Assembly: GCA_964247055.1 (NCBI GenBank)
Contig: OZ176051.1
Span: forward strand, 5,456,001-5,520,000
Length of the DNA stretch: 64,000 nucleotides
Reading direction: 5' to 3'
Source of the DNA: Paragordius varius
Lineage: Eukaryota > Nematomorpha
Both the position numbers and the translations under genes were made by a program. The notes below the pieces were generated by a model, which searched no databases, was not told the DNA's origin, and was given only the letters and a program-made list of their open reading frames with translations. Of this stretch, positions 11,711 through 22,208 are shown one piece after another (within the stretch, counting starts at the first letter, position 1; each line of letters begins with the position of its first letter).

Positions 11711-12846
11711 TGGTTGGTTGGTTTTTCCTAAGTCGTAAACGACTTTTTGGATCTAGTTTTAACTACTTCTTTCCATTTTTTTTTTATCTTTAACCGCTAT
11801 ATTGAGCTCTTTCAATATCATTTTGGTCTCTTCTTTTATCGTATCCAACCACCTCATCGGTGGTCGGCCTCGTTTCCTTTGCCCTTCTACCTTCCCAAAC
11901 ATTGTATCTTTCTCCAGAGAATTCGATCGCATGACATGACCAAAATATCAGTGGCGTACCAAGCATTTGCGGCGTCCGGGGCATAAAACTTTTATGGCGC
12001 CACCACCCCTTTTTTTTAAAAGCCAATAAAACAAATCAGTAAAAAAAATACAAACGTTGTAACCTAAGGACTTTAGATAAGACAGCACAGTCATATAAAT
12101 TTTAAATCTATTAAATATATATATTTATATGATACTAAATTTATTCAATGGTACTAATTAGGTGAATAATAGAGTATATATTATAGGGATTTATTGCTGA
12201 AAAATCTCGTTTGAAAGTTCTTATTATTTTTGCATAATTAAATTTTATTTTAAAAATCATTTAGGCGCCCCTAGGAGCATGATGCACCCCCTTGCCCCCA
12301 CCTCGATACGCCCCTGCAAAATATGTTAACTTTCTTTTTAGAATTATCTCCAGGATGTTTGTTTTAGGTTTTATTTCTGAAATTAGATTTCCATTCTTAA
12401 TTTTATCTTTCCAGGTGTATCCTAGCATCCTACGCCAGCAGCTCCTTTCAAAAGCCATGAGCCTTTCTTTGTCCCTTTTTCTGAGAGTCCAACCCTCACA
12501 TCCATATGTGGTTACCGGGAGTACGAAACAGTAGAGTAATCTTTTTTTGGTTTCAACTCCTACGCTTTTGTTTTTCCATATCTTTATTAATTTAGACATC
12601 GCCTCTCTACTTAATCCTATTCTCTTTCTGATGTCAGGAGTTGAAGACCCATCTTCTGAAATTATTGCGCCCAAAAACGTTAACTGTTTAACTATTTCTA
12701 TTTCTACTCCTTCTATAAAAAATTGTAGGCTTTTTTCCTGTACATAATATTTTGGTTTTGTTAGGATTAAGCTTAAGACCATAACTCAAATTCATTTCGA
12801 ATCTCTTCAATCAATTCCTTCAGATCATTTGCACTTTCAGCTAGAG
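11711..12846 (-). pseudogene. RTE-like LINE, 5'-truncated reverse transcriptase C-terminus
   Basis: Minus strand. It starts in RT motif-7 sequence (LAESANDLKELIEEI; YGLKLNPNKTKILC in the next frame). It continues with the post-RT region (FLGAIISEDGSSTPDIRKRI, TYGCEGWTLRKRDKERLMAF, GYTWKDKIKN) and ends KGQRKRGRPPMRW-type sequence (VEGQRKRGRPPMRWLDTIKE, KKWKEVVKTRSKKSF) and a stop at 11728-11730. A short AACC tail follows at 11712-11723. The RWLDTIKE...KW...SK ending resembles RTE/BovB-type LINEs. It is 5'-truncated as LINEs usually are, has one frameshift near 12790 between the two motif-7 pieces, and is split by the hAT MITE at 11949-12316. It sits in the sub-repeats of the foldback right arm, so it arrived after that arm existed. 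Clade assignment is from the C-terminal pattern only. Confidence 0.8.
11949..12316. mobile_element. hAT-type MITE, 368 bp, 8-bp target duplication
   Basis: The ends read CAGTGGCGTACCAAG and, reversed, CAGGGGCGTATCGAG, continuing with GC-rich similarity (GGCGTCCGGGGCA / GGTGGGGGCAAGGGG). The flanking 8 bp CAAAATAT is repeated exactly at 11941-11948 and 12317-12324, the hAT signature. Removing the element and one duplication rejoins the LINE reading frame as KLTYFGHVMRSN, which confirms the borders independently. The core is AT-rich and non-coding. Confidence 0.93.
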
Positions 12847-12849
12847 TGG

Positions 12850-13400
12850 TATATTTATTAAAAACCGCAATTTTTACCTGTATTTATAATAATGTCAAAA
12901 ATATGAAGTAATTAATTACAATTAACAATGCAAAACCTAAAACTTAATTTTTACTAAATTTGTTAATAATACCTGTATTTATAATAATGTCCAAAATATG
13001 TAGTAATTAATTATAATTAACAATGAAAAACTTAAAAACAAAAAAACTAAATTTTTATTAGATTTGTTAAAAACCGCAATTTTTACCTGTATTTATTATG
13101 ATGTCCAATATATGTATTAATTAATTACATTTAACAATGCAAAACATAAAAAAACAAAAAAACTAAATTTTAACTAAATTTGTTAAAACCGCAATTTTTA
13201 CTTGTATTTGAATAATGTCCATATGTAGTAATTTTAACAATGAAAACCTAAAATACTAAAAAAACTAAATTTTTACTAAATTTGTTAAAAACCGCAATTT
13301 TCACCTGATTAAAATGTCTAAAATACTTTAAAATTATTAATAATTAACAATGCAAAACATAAAAGACAAAACAATCTAATTACACAAATATATATTTACC
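12850..13400 (-). repeat. Sub-repeats in the right foldback arm
   Basis: Reverse complement of the left-arm unit: AAAAACCGCAATTTTTACCT, GTATTTATAATAATGTCC, TTAACAATGCAAAACCTAAA, repeated about five times at 110-120 bp. The series starts before the LINE (about 11430-11700) and resumes after it, so the right arm carries more units than the left. Confidence 0.7.
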
Positions 13401-13553
13401 TATTTATTAGTAATAACAACTAAATAAAATTATAATACCAATATTAATAAACACATGTATTTAGGATGTTGAAAAATATATATTAAATTTAGAAAACATA
13501 AAAAATCTTTAAATATGTATTTTACTATTTATTAAAATAATGTTTTGTTAAAT

Positions 13554-13555
<2 letters not shown>

Positions 13556-13594
<39 letters not shown>
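13556..13594. repeat. (TA)n microsatellite at the truncated foldback edge
   Basis: About 39 bp of alternating AT just beyond the last arm similarity at about 13531. Confidence 0.8.
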
Positions 13595-13596
<2 letters not shown>

Positions 13597-13722
13597 TATT
13601 ATATACAGACATAAAGCCAGTCCAATCAAACACACGTAATTGATCTAATTGTTTCCGTTCATATAGATGTTAAAACAGTGTGATTAAATACATATCATTG
13701 TGCCAATTTTATTGAAGAGTTT

Positions 13723-14205
13723 ACCATAAGATAGCTTGCGAATTCATTTGCGAAAAAATTTAAGCGACTTAGTTTTTGAAACAATAGAAAATCGAAATTG
13801 GGATAAAAAGTAAAAGTAAGGTTAATTAGGCTTATCAAAAGAGTAATTATTAAACTTAAGATTAAGAATAGTTATCATTTTATTAAATATTTACGAATTA
13901 TAAGTAGTCTAAAATCATATAATTAGGGTTTTTTATTTACACTTAAATAAAAAATTCGTGTCCTTCAACATACTATTACATATATTTTTTCATGAATTAT
14001 TTTCAAAAAAACTTTTAATTACCAACACTAATAAATCTGTAAATATCTGATAAAATGTAGTCTTTAAATCACGTTCATTATATTTTTGATTACCCTTAAA
14101 TATCCTAAATTTTTACTAATTGCCAATTTTAAAATTCCTTATTTCAAAAACGTGGTCAACAAATAAAAAATTTTGTGGCAAATGAATTCGCCGGTTATGA
14201 GCCAC
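13723..14205. mobile_element. Inverted-repeat element (MITE-like), about 480 bp
   Basis: Left CATAAGATAGCTTGCGAATT, then CATTTGCGAAAAAATTT. The right end reversed reads CATAACCGGCGAATTCATTT, then GCCACAAAATTTTTT. The interior is AT-rich without coding. The superfamily is unclear. Confidence 0.6.
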
Positions 14206-14705
14206 CTCATAAAAAAATATAAAATTTGCAGTATTTAGTAGTTTTTAATGTTATATGGCCCAATAGCATTTACAATAAAGGACAATTGTACGTGGAAGTA
14301 AAAGGATAAACATTATTTTTTAAATTTTTCAGTTTACTCAAAACACCATATGGCAAAAACGATAATAAAACCATTAATTAATTATACGCGTTAACATTTT
14401 ATATATACAGGTAACCCCTTTATTGAGTTTATTTTTATAAATATTTTAATTTTTGATTATAATCTGGATAAATAAATATATTATATATTAAAAAATGCGA
14501 CTGGTTTATATGTTACAAAATAAATGATTGTAATTTATATATAGCAAACCAATTTACAGGTAATAATTATTATTTAATTTATTAATATATTTCAATGCTG
14601 ATTTTCATTCACTCTTTTACTTTCAGGTTAACTTTTAATTAAGCTTGTGATTAATTTACTCCTTATAAATGTTTCATCACATTATTTTATGTCATATGGA
14701 ATATA

Positions 14706-14864
14706 CAGTAGCGTATGCAGTAAAAGATTGTTAGTGCAAAATAATCTTAATAGGGGGATATTATGGATATTATAAATAGGACTTTAATATATGAAAATTG
14801 TCCCCTTGTTTTGTGTTCATTAAGATTAGTTATCACTAACAATCTTTTACTGCATACGCCACTG
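14706..14864. mobile_element. MITE, 159 bp, CAGTAG-type TIR, TA target
   Basis: The left end CAGTAGCGTATGCAGTAAAA, then GATTGTTAGTG, is matched in reverse complement at the right with one mismatch in the first 31 bp (GGCGTATG). TA flanks at 14704-14705 and 14865-14866. An outer relative of the 6145-6311 MITE: the first 12 bp of the ends agree and the rest differs, so they are sister subfamilies. Confidence 0.85.
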
Positions 14865-15018
14865 TATAATGCATCATAATAGTCTCAGCCGCATAAGTTC
14901 CAAAATGTAAAATAAGGTGGTGTATCTAGACTAGATTGTTTATATAATGTTATCGTAACTCAGATTCTTTATATATTTCAAATTACAAAATGCATCCTTA
15001 TATACGAATTTAACAAAT

Positions 15019-15562
15019 ACAATTAGTGTTTAACACTTCGATCCAAATTGGGGTATCTAAATACCCCAGACTAAATTTAAATAAATTTTTTTTAAAAAAA
15101 TACTGGAAACGGTCCCAATTTATTATGCTTCTGTCCTGATAAAAATTAATATAAAGCCAAAAGATCTTGATAAAATTTTGTTTTGAAAAAAAAAAGTTCC
15201 ATCTCAAACTACTTCGACGTCATTTTTATTTCACAAAATTTTTGCCAAATATCATATTAATTTAATTTTATGGGTAAAACAAAAGCTAATTTTTTATATA
15301 AATTACATCTAACCTTGATAGAAATAGAAAAAGCGGTTTATTTTGATTATTTTTTAATTTTGCGATTTGAGACATGTCACGTTGACGAAATTTTTACCTT
15401 TGGGTTTTTGTAAAATAAGTAATATCAAGTATTTTTGAATAAAATTTTAAATATACTTCGGTTATTAATGTGTTATAAGTGCAAAACTTTGCCATGGTTT
15501 TGATTCCTTTCCTACCCCAATTTAAATCGAAGGACTATAATCAGTGTGTTGTATCCAAGTGA
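15019..15562. mobile_element. Inverted-repeat element, about 540 bp
   Basis: Left TACAATTAGTGTTTAACACT, then TCGATCCAAATTGGGGTA. The right end reversed reads TACAACACACTGATTATAGT, then CCTTCGATTTAAATTGGGGTA. The best-conserved block is CTTCGATYYAAATTGGGGTA. Non-coding interior, and no target duplication beyond TA is evident. Confidence 0.5.
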
Positions 15563-15699
15563 ATAAACTTGATATATTGATCGTAAGCACAATTAAATCA
15601 TCGAAAATGTTTAAAAACAATATACAAAATTATTAAACAAAGGTGATTATGGAAAATAAGGATGTATGGATGCAGATATGAAAGATTTATGGGTAAAAT

Positions 15700-16584
15700 A
15701 TAATTTTTTTGAGAAAAGAAAGCATTTTTAAACACCACAGAATATCTTAATAAAATATATGAAATTTGATGGAAAATGTGTCAGGATTCTCATGGTGCTT
15801 TTGGTTTTGGGCTTTTTGAGTGATTTTAGATAATTTGCATCCATATTAAAAAATCTAAAAATTAGTGCACATTATGCTAATATTTATTAGTGAGAGCTAA
15901 TTGTTGTTTCATTTTAAATATATCGTAAAAAAATATATATAAGCTCTAACTAAAAAACAACATTCATCTTAAAATTGAATTTTGGACGTATGCTCCAAAA
16001 ATTTCACATTTTTGGACCCGTCTTATTTGGGCTAGTTTTTCTAGAACGCAAAAAGCGGAGATTGCGCGATAAGAATCTTTTATTGCTTTATAACATCAAA
16101 TATTTTAAAAAATTTTAAATTTTACCTTTAAGTTAAATTTTCATTTTGTCAAAGCGAATTTCTTAAATTTTTAAAGCTTGGTTGAAATATGATATAAAAA
16201 ACACTTTTCCTATCAAATTCGATGGTGATCATTTCTGTCCCCTCTGTATTTCAATTAAAACTTTTTTGCTCCAAGTTTGAGTAAATTATAATTATTTTTG
16301 CAAAATTTTACCAAAATTTAAAAACAAACTAACTTTTAATCGGAATTCGAGGTTATAGGAATATTTAGATCATCTTATGAAAAATGATTTTAATATATTT
16401 TAAAAAGCTTTTATACGGTTTCCAACATGCTTAGAATTATGAGGCGGGCTTTAATTTTTGCCAAAATTTATATTTTAAAGAGATTGTTTGTTTTTAAAAA
16501 ATATTCTGGAATTTCTTATCGCCTAATCTCGGCTTTTTGCTCTTTAAAAAACCTTTTTTTTAATTTAATATAATTACGTGGGAA
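15700..16584. mobile_element. Inverted-repeat element, family B, copy 2
   Basis: The core 15985-16580 has arms with ATGCTCCAAAAATTTCACAT, AACGCAAAAAGCGGAGATTG and CGCGATAAGAATC on the left. The reversed right arm reads AGAGCAAAAAGCCGAGATTA, then GGCGATAAGAAATTCC. This aligns with the family B core at 7210-7880 (GGGCTCCAAAAGTCCCAT, TTGCGAGATAAAAATT). Left of the core, KMCQDSHGAFGFGLFE matches KMYHKSYGAFSIKTG of copy 1. It abuts the acceptor of the FN3-like exon. Confidence 0.55.
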
Positions 16585-16867
16585 GAATTATTTGGCATCA
16601 AATATTCATAAATTAATGTATGCGTTTTTAGAACCTGAGATGAATTTAATAGGCGATCGAAAACTAAGATTGGATTGGCCCGTCTGGAATCCTAAAAATA
16701 TTTATAACCTATCAGTGTCTTGTAATAATGACACTAATCCTGAATGGAAATACATAGACACATTTAATTATGGAACCGGGATATATGTGCAAGTTGTCGA
16801 TCTACCCTGCACAAGCCTAAAGATAAAATTTTCCCATAACAAATTTGAAAGCATTGCAAAAATCCCG
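16585..16867 (+). CDS. Exon A: fibronectin-III-like extracellular domain
   Basis: Acceptor GTGGGAAG (AG at 16583-16584), then an open frame starting NYLASNIHKLMYAFL. It carries a beta-sandwich pattern: LRLDWPVWNP, YNLSVSC, NPEWKYIDTF, YVQVVDLPCTSLKIKFSH. The W...Y.LSVS...LPC.SLKIKF spacing suggests an FN3-like fold, with two N-glycosylation sequons (NLS and NDT). The exon may end at CCG|GTATTT (16867) or AAT|GTCATT (16885), both in phase 0, which matches the phase-0 acceptor of the next exon at 16992. I chose the first as the better donor. The protein is probably secreted or on the cell surface. No family name can be assigned. The frame is open on to 16942, so a longer exon is possible. Confidence 0.6.
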
Positions 16868-16991
16868 GTATTTATAGATAGCAATGTCATTAAAGCGATT
16901 ATTTATTTAGTGAAATTTTTTACGATATTAATTAGAATTTGAACCAAATGCGTTGCCCATTTATAAATTAAGAGCAATGTTCCTCTCTGAG

Positions 16992-17202
16992 GGATACATA
17001 ACACTTACTTGGGATTCGTTTTCATTTGCTTCCAATTTTACCATACAACAAAATCAAAGTGGTGGACCAGTTAGATTTAGACGTTGGTGGAATATAGTTA
17101 ATGTGTCTGCGAACGAAGCTCACATTAAACCGAAATTTAAGCGTCTAAGAATCTGCAACGCTTCTAAGCCAGTTCAATGCAGAGAAATTGACATTGGTTT
17201 AA
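16992..17202 (+). CDS. Exon B: second FN3-like domain segment
   Basis: A strong acceptor (TTCCTCTCTGAG) in phase 0 leads into GYITLTWDSFSFASNFTIQQ and VRFRRWWNIVNVSANEAHIK, then FKRLRICNASKPVQCREIDI. The TLTWDSF start, NFTI strand and LRICNAS strand fit an FN3-like beta sandwich, with sequons NFT, NVS and NAS. A clear donor GTATGT (17203) ends the exon in phase 1, which is exactly what the Ig-like exon at 21367 needs. The frame also runs upstream to an AG at 16935, so the start could lie there, but the phase from exon A then fails. Intron to exon A is about 124 bp. Confidence 0.6.
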
Positions 17203-17846
17203 GTATGTTAAGACGTCTTTTATTTTTAAAAATGATTGCTTTGTATGCCTCAGGGAAAATTAAAATGTAGCATATATCATAAAACTCCAAGTATTTTCCC
17301 TCAGAGCTAAAAATAAAAAAGTTAAACTTTTTATTACCAAAAATTTTCGAAATTTTATATTCAGTAAAACTTGAAAAGACAAATATTTTTATAAAAGGAC
17401 AATAAGGATGAAATATATAGTTTTGGGTGGGAAAATAGGGAAATAATTTATAATAAAATGTATCATTGTTTTTAATAAAATACTGTTATTGATATAAATA
17501 AAAATTTAAGTTAAAATATAGAATGAAGTTAAAAAACAATATCGAATCATAGAAAATATGAGCCAAAAATAATGTAATTATTAACCCATAAATTGACATG
17601 ATTCAAGTCTTTATAAGCAATCAGTAAACATTGCGAAACATTCGGTAGCAAAAAAGAGATATATTGTGCGTGAAAACATATTGTTATTACCAATTAATTA
17701 CCTTGATAATTCTACGTTTATAAAATTTTAATTACAATATTTACTCTACAATTAAATTTTTTTATGATAGGCTCTATAGCTTTATATAAGCACAGTAGGA
17801 AAAATTTGAGCACAATAAGTTTTCTATTCCAAAATATGGGGCTATA
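17203..17846. other. Putative intron, AT-rich, no recognised feature
   Basis: First part of a 4.16-kb interval between two phase-matched exons, otherwise filled by two mariners. No exon-like island seen here. Confidence 0.5.
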
Positions 17847-18817
17847 CCAATTGTATTCATATGTTTAACCGGTTTAACTAAGATTGACGTCAGGGAAAAG
17901 TATGCAGACGATTCATTTGTTAAAAATGCCTTTTATCTTACCGACAAACACACTCAATTTGTCGCAAAAAATTAGCGTCTATATTTATCATTCACTAATC
18001 ATGTCGAATTATGTACAAAAGGAACATTTTCGGCACGCATTGTTAGAAGAGAAAGGGCTGTCGAAAGTTATCGTTTGCGGGCAAAAAATGATGAAAATAT
18101 GTAAACCACGGTTACAAATTATTAAAAGTTATTTGATGTGAAAGAGTGTGGGCGCTTTGGTAGACCACACAACTGCGAATACTTAAGTACACGAGTTATT
18201 GATTTAACCAAACTTAAACCTTATAACAATTGGCAGAAGCATTGCATGGATTACAAAAAAACAATTGATAGATGTCTATAAGATAGGAGAGACCAATAAA
18301 CCCGAAATGAGTCCCACACAATTGGAGCGAACGTTCGAAAATTGCATAGTGATAACAAAATCTGTCAGCATCACAAAATAAATTATATTTTGTAAAGCGG
18401 AAATCGTAGTCTCCTTTTCAAGCCGGTAAATCAACACCTAGGTCAAATTATAGAATTTTAATTGGTGAAACCGTTCATACACAACGCTATCTCCGATCAT
18501 TTTGTTATACCCCAATCACAGCAAAACCATTTAAAGACACCCTGAAATTTCGATTATTCTTAAGCATCTGCTTGTTATCTGGCTTGCAACTTCGCATCAA
18601 TGGGGCACACTCTCGCAAAGCAGCACTTCAATAAATTTGAAGACGTTGGAAAATGGCTTGACTAATAGTTCCCATAAAAAACAGTCAGTTTTTCGGGCAT
18701 AGAAATATATTACCAGAGATCTATAGAAGTCGATAATGTTGTGATTAAAATAAATAATTGATTTCTAAATTGTTTTTTAACCAACAAACCGGAAAAAAAT
18801 TACGGCTACACCTATTT
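17847..18817 (+). pseudogene. mariner transposon, decayed and internally deleted
   Basis: The left end after TA (17845-17846) reads CCAATTGTATTCATATGTTT, AACCGGTTTAACTAAG, and GTATGCAGACGATTC, which aligns with the right terminus (5' end) of the mariner at 20049-21205. Transposase traces appear in order across frames: RPHNCEYLSTRV and TIGRSIAWITKKQL in the helix-turn-helix region, SPTQLERTFENC in the linker, then GETVHTQRY, TAKPFKDTLK and finally FASMGHTLAKQHFNKFEDVG with KWLD. This order and spacing match the mariner transposase C-terminal half. About 1 kb against a usual 1.3 kb; the stretch around the first catalytic Asp is missing, and several stops and frameshifts are present. The right terminus is near GGCTACACCTATT. 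Inactive. Confidence 0.75.
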
Positions 18818-20048
18818 GATAAAATAATAATTAATTTTATTTGTCTCCTATAAAGATATGGTCATATTTCGATATTTCAAAATTAAATAATCGCATTTTA
18901 TTTTATTAGGTGATATTAAAATTTTTGATAATGAAACGGTAAAAATAATTTATAGCGTGAAAGCTTTTTCCAATATTTATTTAACTTTATAATATTTGTC
19001 TTGAACTGAGTTTAGGAATTGAATCTAGATAATATAGATAGAATATATTGTTTTATAAAGATGTCGTTCGTTTTAGTGCTCAAACTGTCCTTAAACGCTT
19101 CAAATTCACCCTTTTTTTAATTTATACCTAAATACTACTAAAGATAATTTTTTGTTTAAACTCTGACTTATATTTAATATTGAATTGTTTTGATATACTC
19201 ATCTCATCGATTTTAGCACCCTGTTAGATTTGTTCTTTATAAAATATTGGAAAAAATAGGTTATTTTTGATTTTCGCCATAAAAACCAAGACACACCAAA
19301 TCAAATATTCATTGAGTTAATAAAAAAAACAAGAAATATTTGAGTGTTAATTTTTACTTTCGATGGTCAATATTAAATAAGTAAGAATTTCACATGTCCA
19401 AGGGTAATATCAAATAGAGGTTAGATATGAAGTATCTAAGAGATCTGTAAATTCTTTATTACTAGAACTAAAATATAGGCATTCATGAAATCTCCTATGC
19501 ATTGAGAGTACTTTTATACAGGTTGATATAAAAAAATATCCATTTACTCTGGATTTTAATATGATTTTTTTCCCGAAAAGCAGATCATATTTGAATAAAA
19601 ATTTTAAATCATATTTGGGGTACTGGTTCAATTCCATATCTCAATCGACTGATGATTTTTTAATAACGAAATATAGGAAGATGTCTATATGAGCCTTAGT
19701 TCCTTAAATCCGCTTAGTTTAAATCTATCTGGAATGTTTATTGATTTTTCTGATTACTATAATCAGTTAAATATATAAAATAAAAGTACTTAGTTCCAGG
19801 AATCCCGATGTCGGAGAATTGAAAAACGTCATATTCTGGATTCTGTCCTTGATGACCTTTGAGGTCCTATAAAGAATATAGACTTCAACTCTTAAATCTT
19901 TTATACACCCTTTAGTAATTATATAAAATGAGTATACTGTTTTAATATAAACAGTATTTTAAATATAATGCAGCAGAAAAACGAATTGGCCAAATATAGA
20001 AATATGTTCTGTTTTAGCCCAACAACATTTTGCTTTTTACCATATATA
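18818..20048. other. AT-rich DNA between two mariners
   Basis: No coding island, RNA gene or repeat with borders recognised. Probably intronic if exons B and C belong together. Confidence 0.5.
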
Positions 20049-21205
20049 CTAGGTGTTGTCATTTTACCGTTTTTTAACAAAAAATGTAATTTTGACAAAT
20101 CAATATTTATTTTATTCCAAAAATTGTCCATCAGTTTATACACATTTTGCCCATCTCTCAGGATATATATAAATGCCGAGTCAGAAAAATTGATTGTCTT
20201 TTGCGGCAAACCCTACCTCATGCCATTTTCCAGCGTCTTCGAAATTATTACTGCGATAGTGTGTTCCATTGATGTGAAGATGTATTGGTAGGATGCCAGG
20301 TCAAGAGAGATTAGTGTATGCGAAAGATTTTCTCATCGAAGCGATTTCAATGTGTCTTTCCATGGTTTTGCTGTCAGAGACCGTGCATTACCATTGTTGT
20401 AAAATTAATTTTCTCATATCTTCTAGCCCATTTCGGTCGTTTATATGCATACTTTAGATTAATCATTTGTTGGCGATAGGACTGTGTGTTAACGGCTTCA
20501 CCGGGATCAAAAGATCATAATACACATATCCCATTAGACATAGAATACTGATCTTTTGCCGAAGCGATTTGGAATTGGTGTTGAGAAATTGGCTTGGAGA
20601 GATAAGGGCTACAATTTTGTGTCTTATGTTTACAAAACAAAGTTTCTCCAGCCATCCCAATTCGATGGAAAATGATTTGACGCATGAAAGCAGTAAAAAT
20701 CACTTTGTGATTTTCAATCTGACCTCGTTTCGAATTGTGTGGAAGCCATTCGAGCTTATACTTTTTCATTGCTCGTAGACATCTTGTTTTTTGTGATACA
20801 TGGCATGCTTCTACCAATTATTAAGTTTGAGTTGGGTCATTATGCAATAATGCACTTAAGCGTCTTCGTAATTGTGTGTTCTACGAGAGGACCCATTATT
20901 CTTACATGAAATATCCAATTTATCGAAACCGTGTTATACATGTGATAATCAATAGAATATGTTCACCATATGTTTCTGCAAGCAAGCGATATCCAATAAT
21001 CTTTTTCTTCTGATGACTATGTGTGCCAAAAATTTTATTTTTTTAACACAAAATTATTTATGATAAGAATAAGACGCTAGTGTTTGGCGAAAAGTTGTGA
21101 GTGTTTTTAATGTCAGATGAAAAAAAAACTAGGTTGAATCAAATTCGTCTGCGTATTTTTCGCTAACATCTTCTCTTAGTTGAACCGGTATATGGCCACA
21201 CCTGG
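20049..21205 (-). pseudogene. mariner transposon, nearly full length, inactive
   Basis: TA-flanked (20047-20048 and 21206-21207). Ends read CTAGGTGTTGTCATTTTACC on the left and, reversed, CCAGGTGTGGCCATATACCG on the right. On the minus strand, mariner transposase pieces follow in order: CLRAMKKYKLEWLPHNSKRG and QIENHK in the linker, FHRIGMAGETLF where the family has HRI(V)TGDEKW, GYVYYDLL for the WWDxxGVVYYELL strand, YRQQMINLK, then NARSLTAKPWKDTLKSLR, SPDLAP remnants with FTSMEHTIA and PERWAKCV. The first catalytic Asp (GDE) is lost and the frame is broken several times. Length 1157 bp against about 1.3 kb. Same subfamily as the copy at 17847-18817, in opposite orientation. Confidence 0.82.
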
Positions 21206-21366
21206 TATAGCCTATGTGTAAACACATTTTACCATATAAGTTGCGCACAGTCTGAGTATTGAAATTATTAAAATTTGAATTTATATTTTTTTAATTGAAC
21301 AACCTATAATTAATAAATTTAGATGCTATGTATTTGATTAACTTGTATATTATTTTTTTGTTTAAG

Positions 21367-21607
21367 ATATAACGCTTTACCGGCAGCCCCATCCTGATAA
21401 ACTTATACTTAAGTTTGATCCTCGTGCCAACAAAAGTTTGATAATAAATCCTGATGCTGTTGTATGGCAACACAACGGAAAAAAGCTACCTGAAAAGGGC
21501 AAAAAATATAACAGATATGAAATAGATAACCCGAATTCTATACATAATGGTAATTATACTGTCAAGATTGGTTTATCAACCTCAAATATATTAGCATATA
21601 ATTATAA
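21367..21607 (+). CDS. Exon C: Ig-like domain segment
   Basis: Acceptor TTTTTTTGTTTAAG (AG at 21365-21366) in phase 1, donor GTAAGC at 21608 in phase 2; 241 bp. The peptide runs ITLYRQPHPDKLILKFDPRA, then INPDAVVWQHNGKKLPEKGK and KYNRYEIDNPNSIHNGNYTV, KIGLSTSNILAYNY. W-x-H-N-G-K-K-L-P followed by Y-E-I and NGNYTVKI is the C-to-F strand pattern of an Ig-like domain. The usual disulfide cysteines are not both visible. Sequons NKS and NYT. The phase matches the donor of exon B. Together the exons suggest a multidomain FN3/Ig-type surface or secreted protein whose 5' and 3' exons lie outside what I can identify. Confidence 0.62.
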
Positions 21608-22208
21608 GTAAGCATAAAATGGGCCCTCTAACATAACGAGCTATTTAAAATTTGTTACAAGGGGATTTTTTTACACTTTTTAAAATAATATTGGGCTATT
21701 TTTACACCTCAATCATTACACATCTTTTAGTAATTTTGATATAAATTGCAATAAATAAATTGGATTTGATTCATTGATTCTTTAGGTGTTAAATTATAGT
21801 TTATTTATGAAATACAATAAAAAAACATTTTTTGTTATTTACGTAAAATATAATATATTCTTGTAAGAAGCCCTTTTTTAGTGTGAACGTTCTTTCAAAA
21901 TCAGTGTAAATTTTAAATATATGTTGATTTATAAAACTATAAACTGATGCAAAAATTCAAAATGATCCATACTAACTCATCAATTTGGAAATGAGCATCA
22001 GTATAAAAAACCACAAATACAATGAACCACCCCTGATGAGCTTTTGAAATAAAATGTATCGTTCCGATGTTATGACAGTTAAGAGTTGTTGAGCTAATTT
22101 CCTACAACTACCAGCTTGTGATCATGATGAATAAAAAATATAAAAAATATATTTTTGTTTTCAAATATTTGTAATATATATTATTAAATTTATATATATA
22201 TATATATA
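21608..22208. other. AT-rich spacer ending in a (TA)n tract at the array edge
   Basis: No coding island. It ends in a TA tract (about 22193-22210) at which similarity to the 12-kb unit begins. Confidence 0.5.

Larger units (their letters stand above)
9011..13531. mobile_element. Large foldback element, family A, with nested insertions
   Basis: The left arm (9011-10613) and right arm (10762-13531) are reverse complements of each other around a 148-bp loop. Landmarks in order are the outer end TACAGTATGCATTTTAATG, a run of sub-repeats of about 100-120 bp carrying CAGGTAAAAATTGCGG, and the inner end TTTGCAAATTTAGTTGTTAA. The right arm lacks the outermost 250-280 bp of the left and runs into a (TA)n tract, and it carries the LINE insertion. 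The outer TACAGT is shared with the MITEs nearby and suggests a TA target. No transposase is encoded in the loop or arms, so this is non-autonomous. A single arm in the right-arm orientation closes each 12-kb unit of the downstream array. Confidence 0.75.

Noticed and set aside
11790-12026. Minus-strand frame spanning the hAT MITE edge
   Set aside because: An out-of-frame shadow of the LINE tail; the true frame reads KGQRKRGRPP-type sequence (VEGQRKRGRPPMRW).
9480-13400. Repeats of about 110 bp considered as a CRISPR-like or satellite array
   Set aside because: There is no constant repeat with unique spacers, the units are degenerate, and they lie in mirrored arms of a mobile element in eukaryotic-type DNA.
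19919-20291. Frames of about 100 codons on both strands
   Set aside because: They straddle the C-terminal end and terminus of the inactive mariner at 20049-21205 and continue into unrelated flank.
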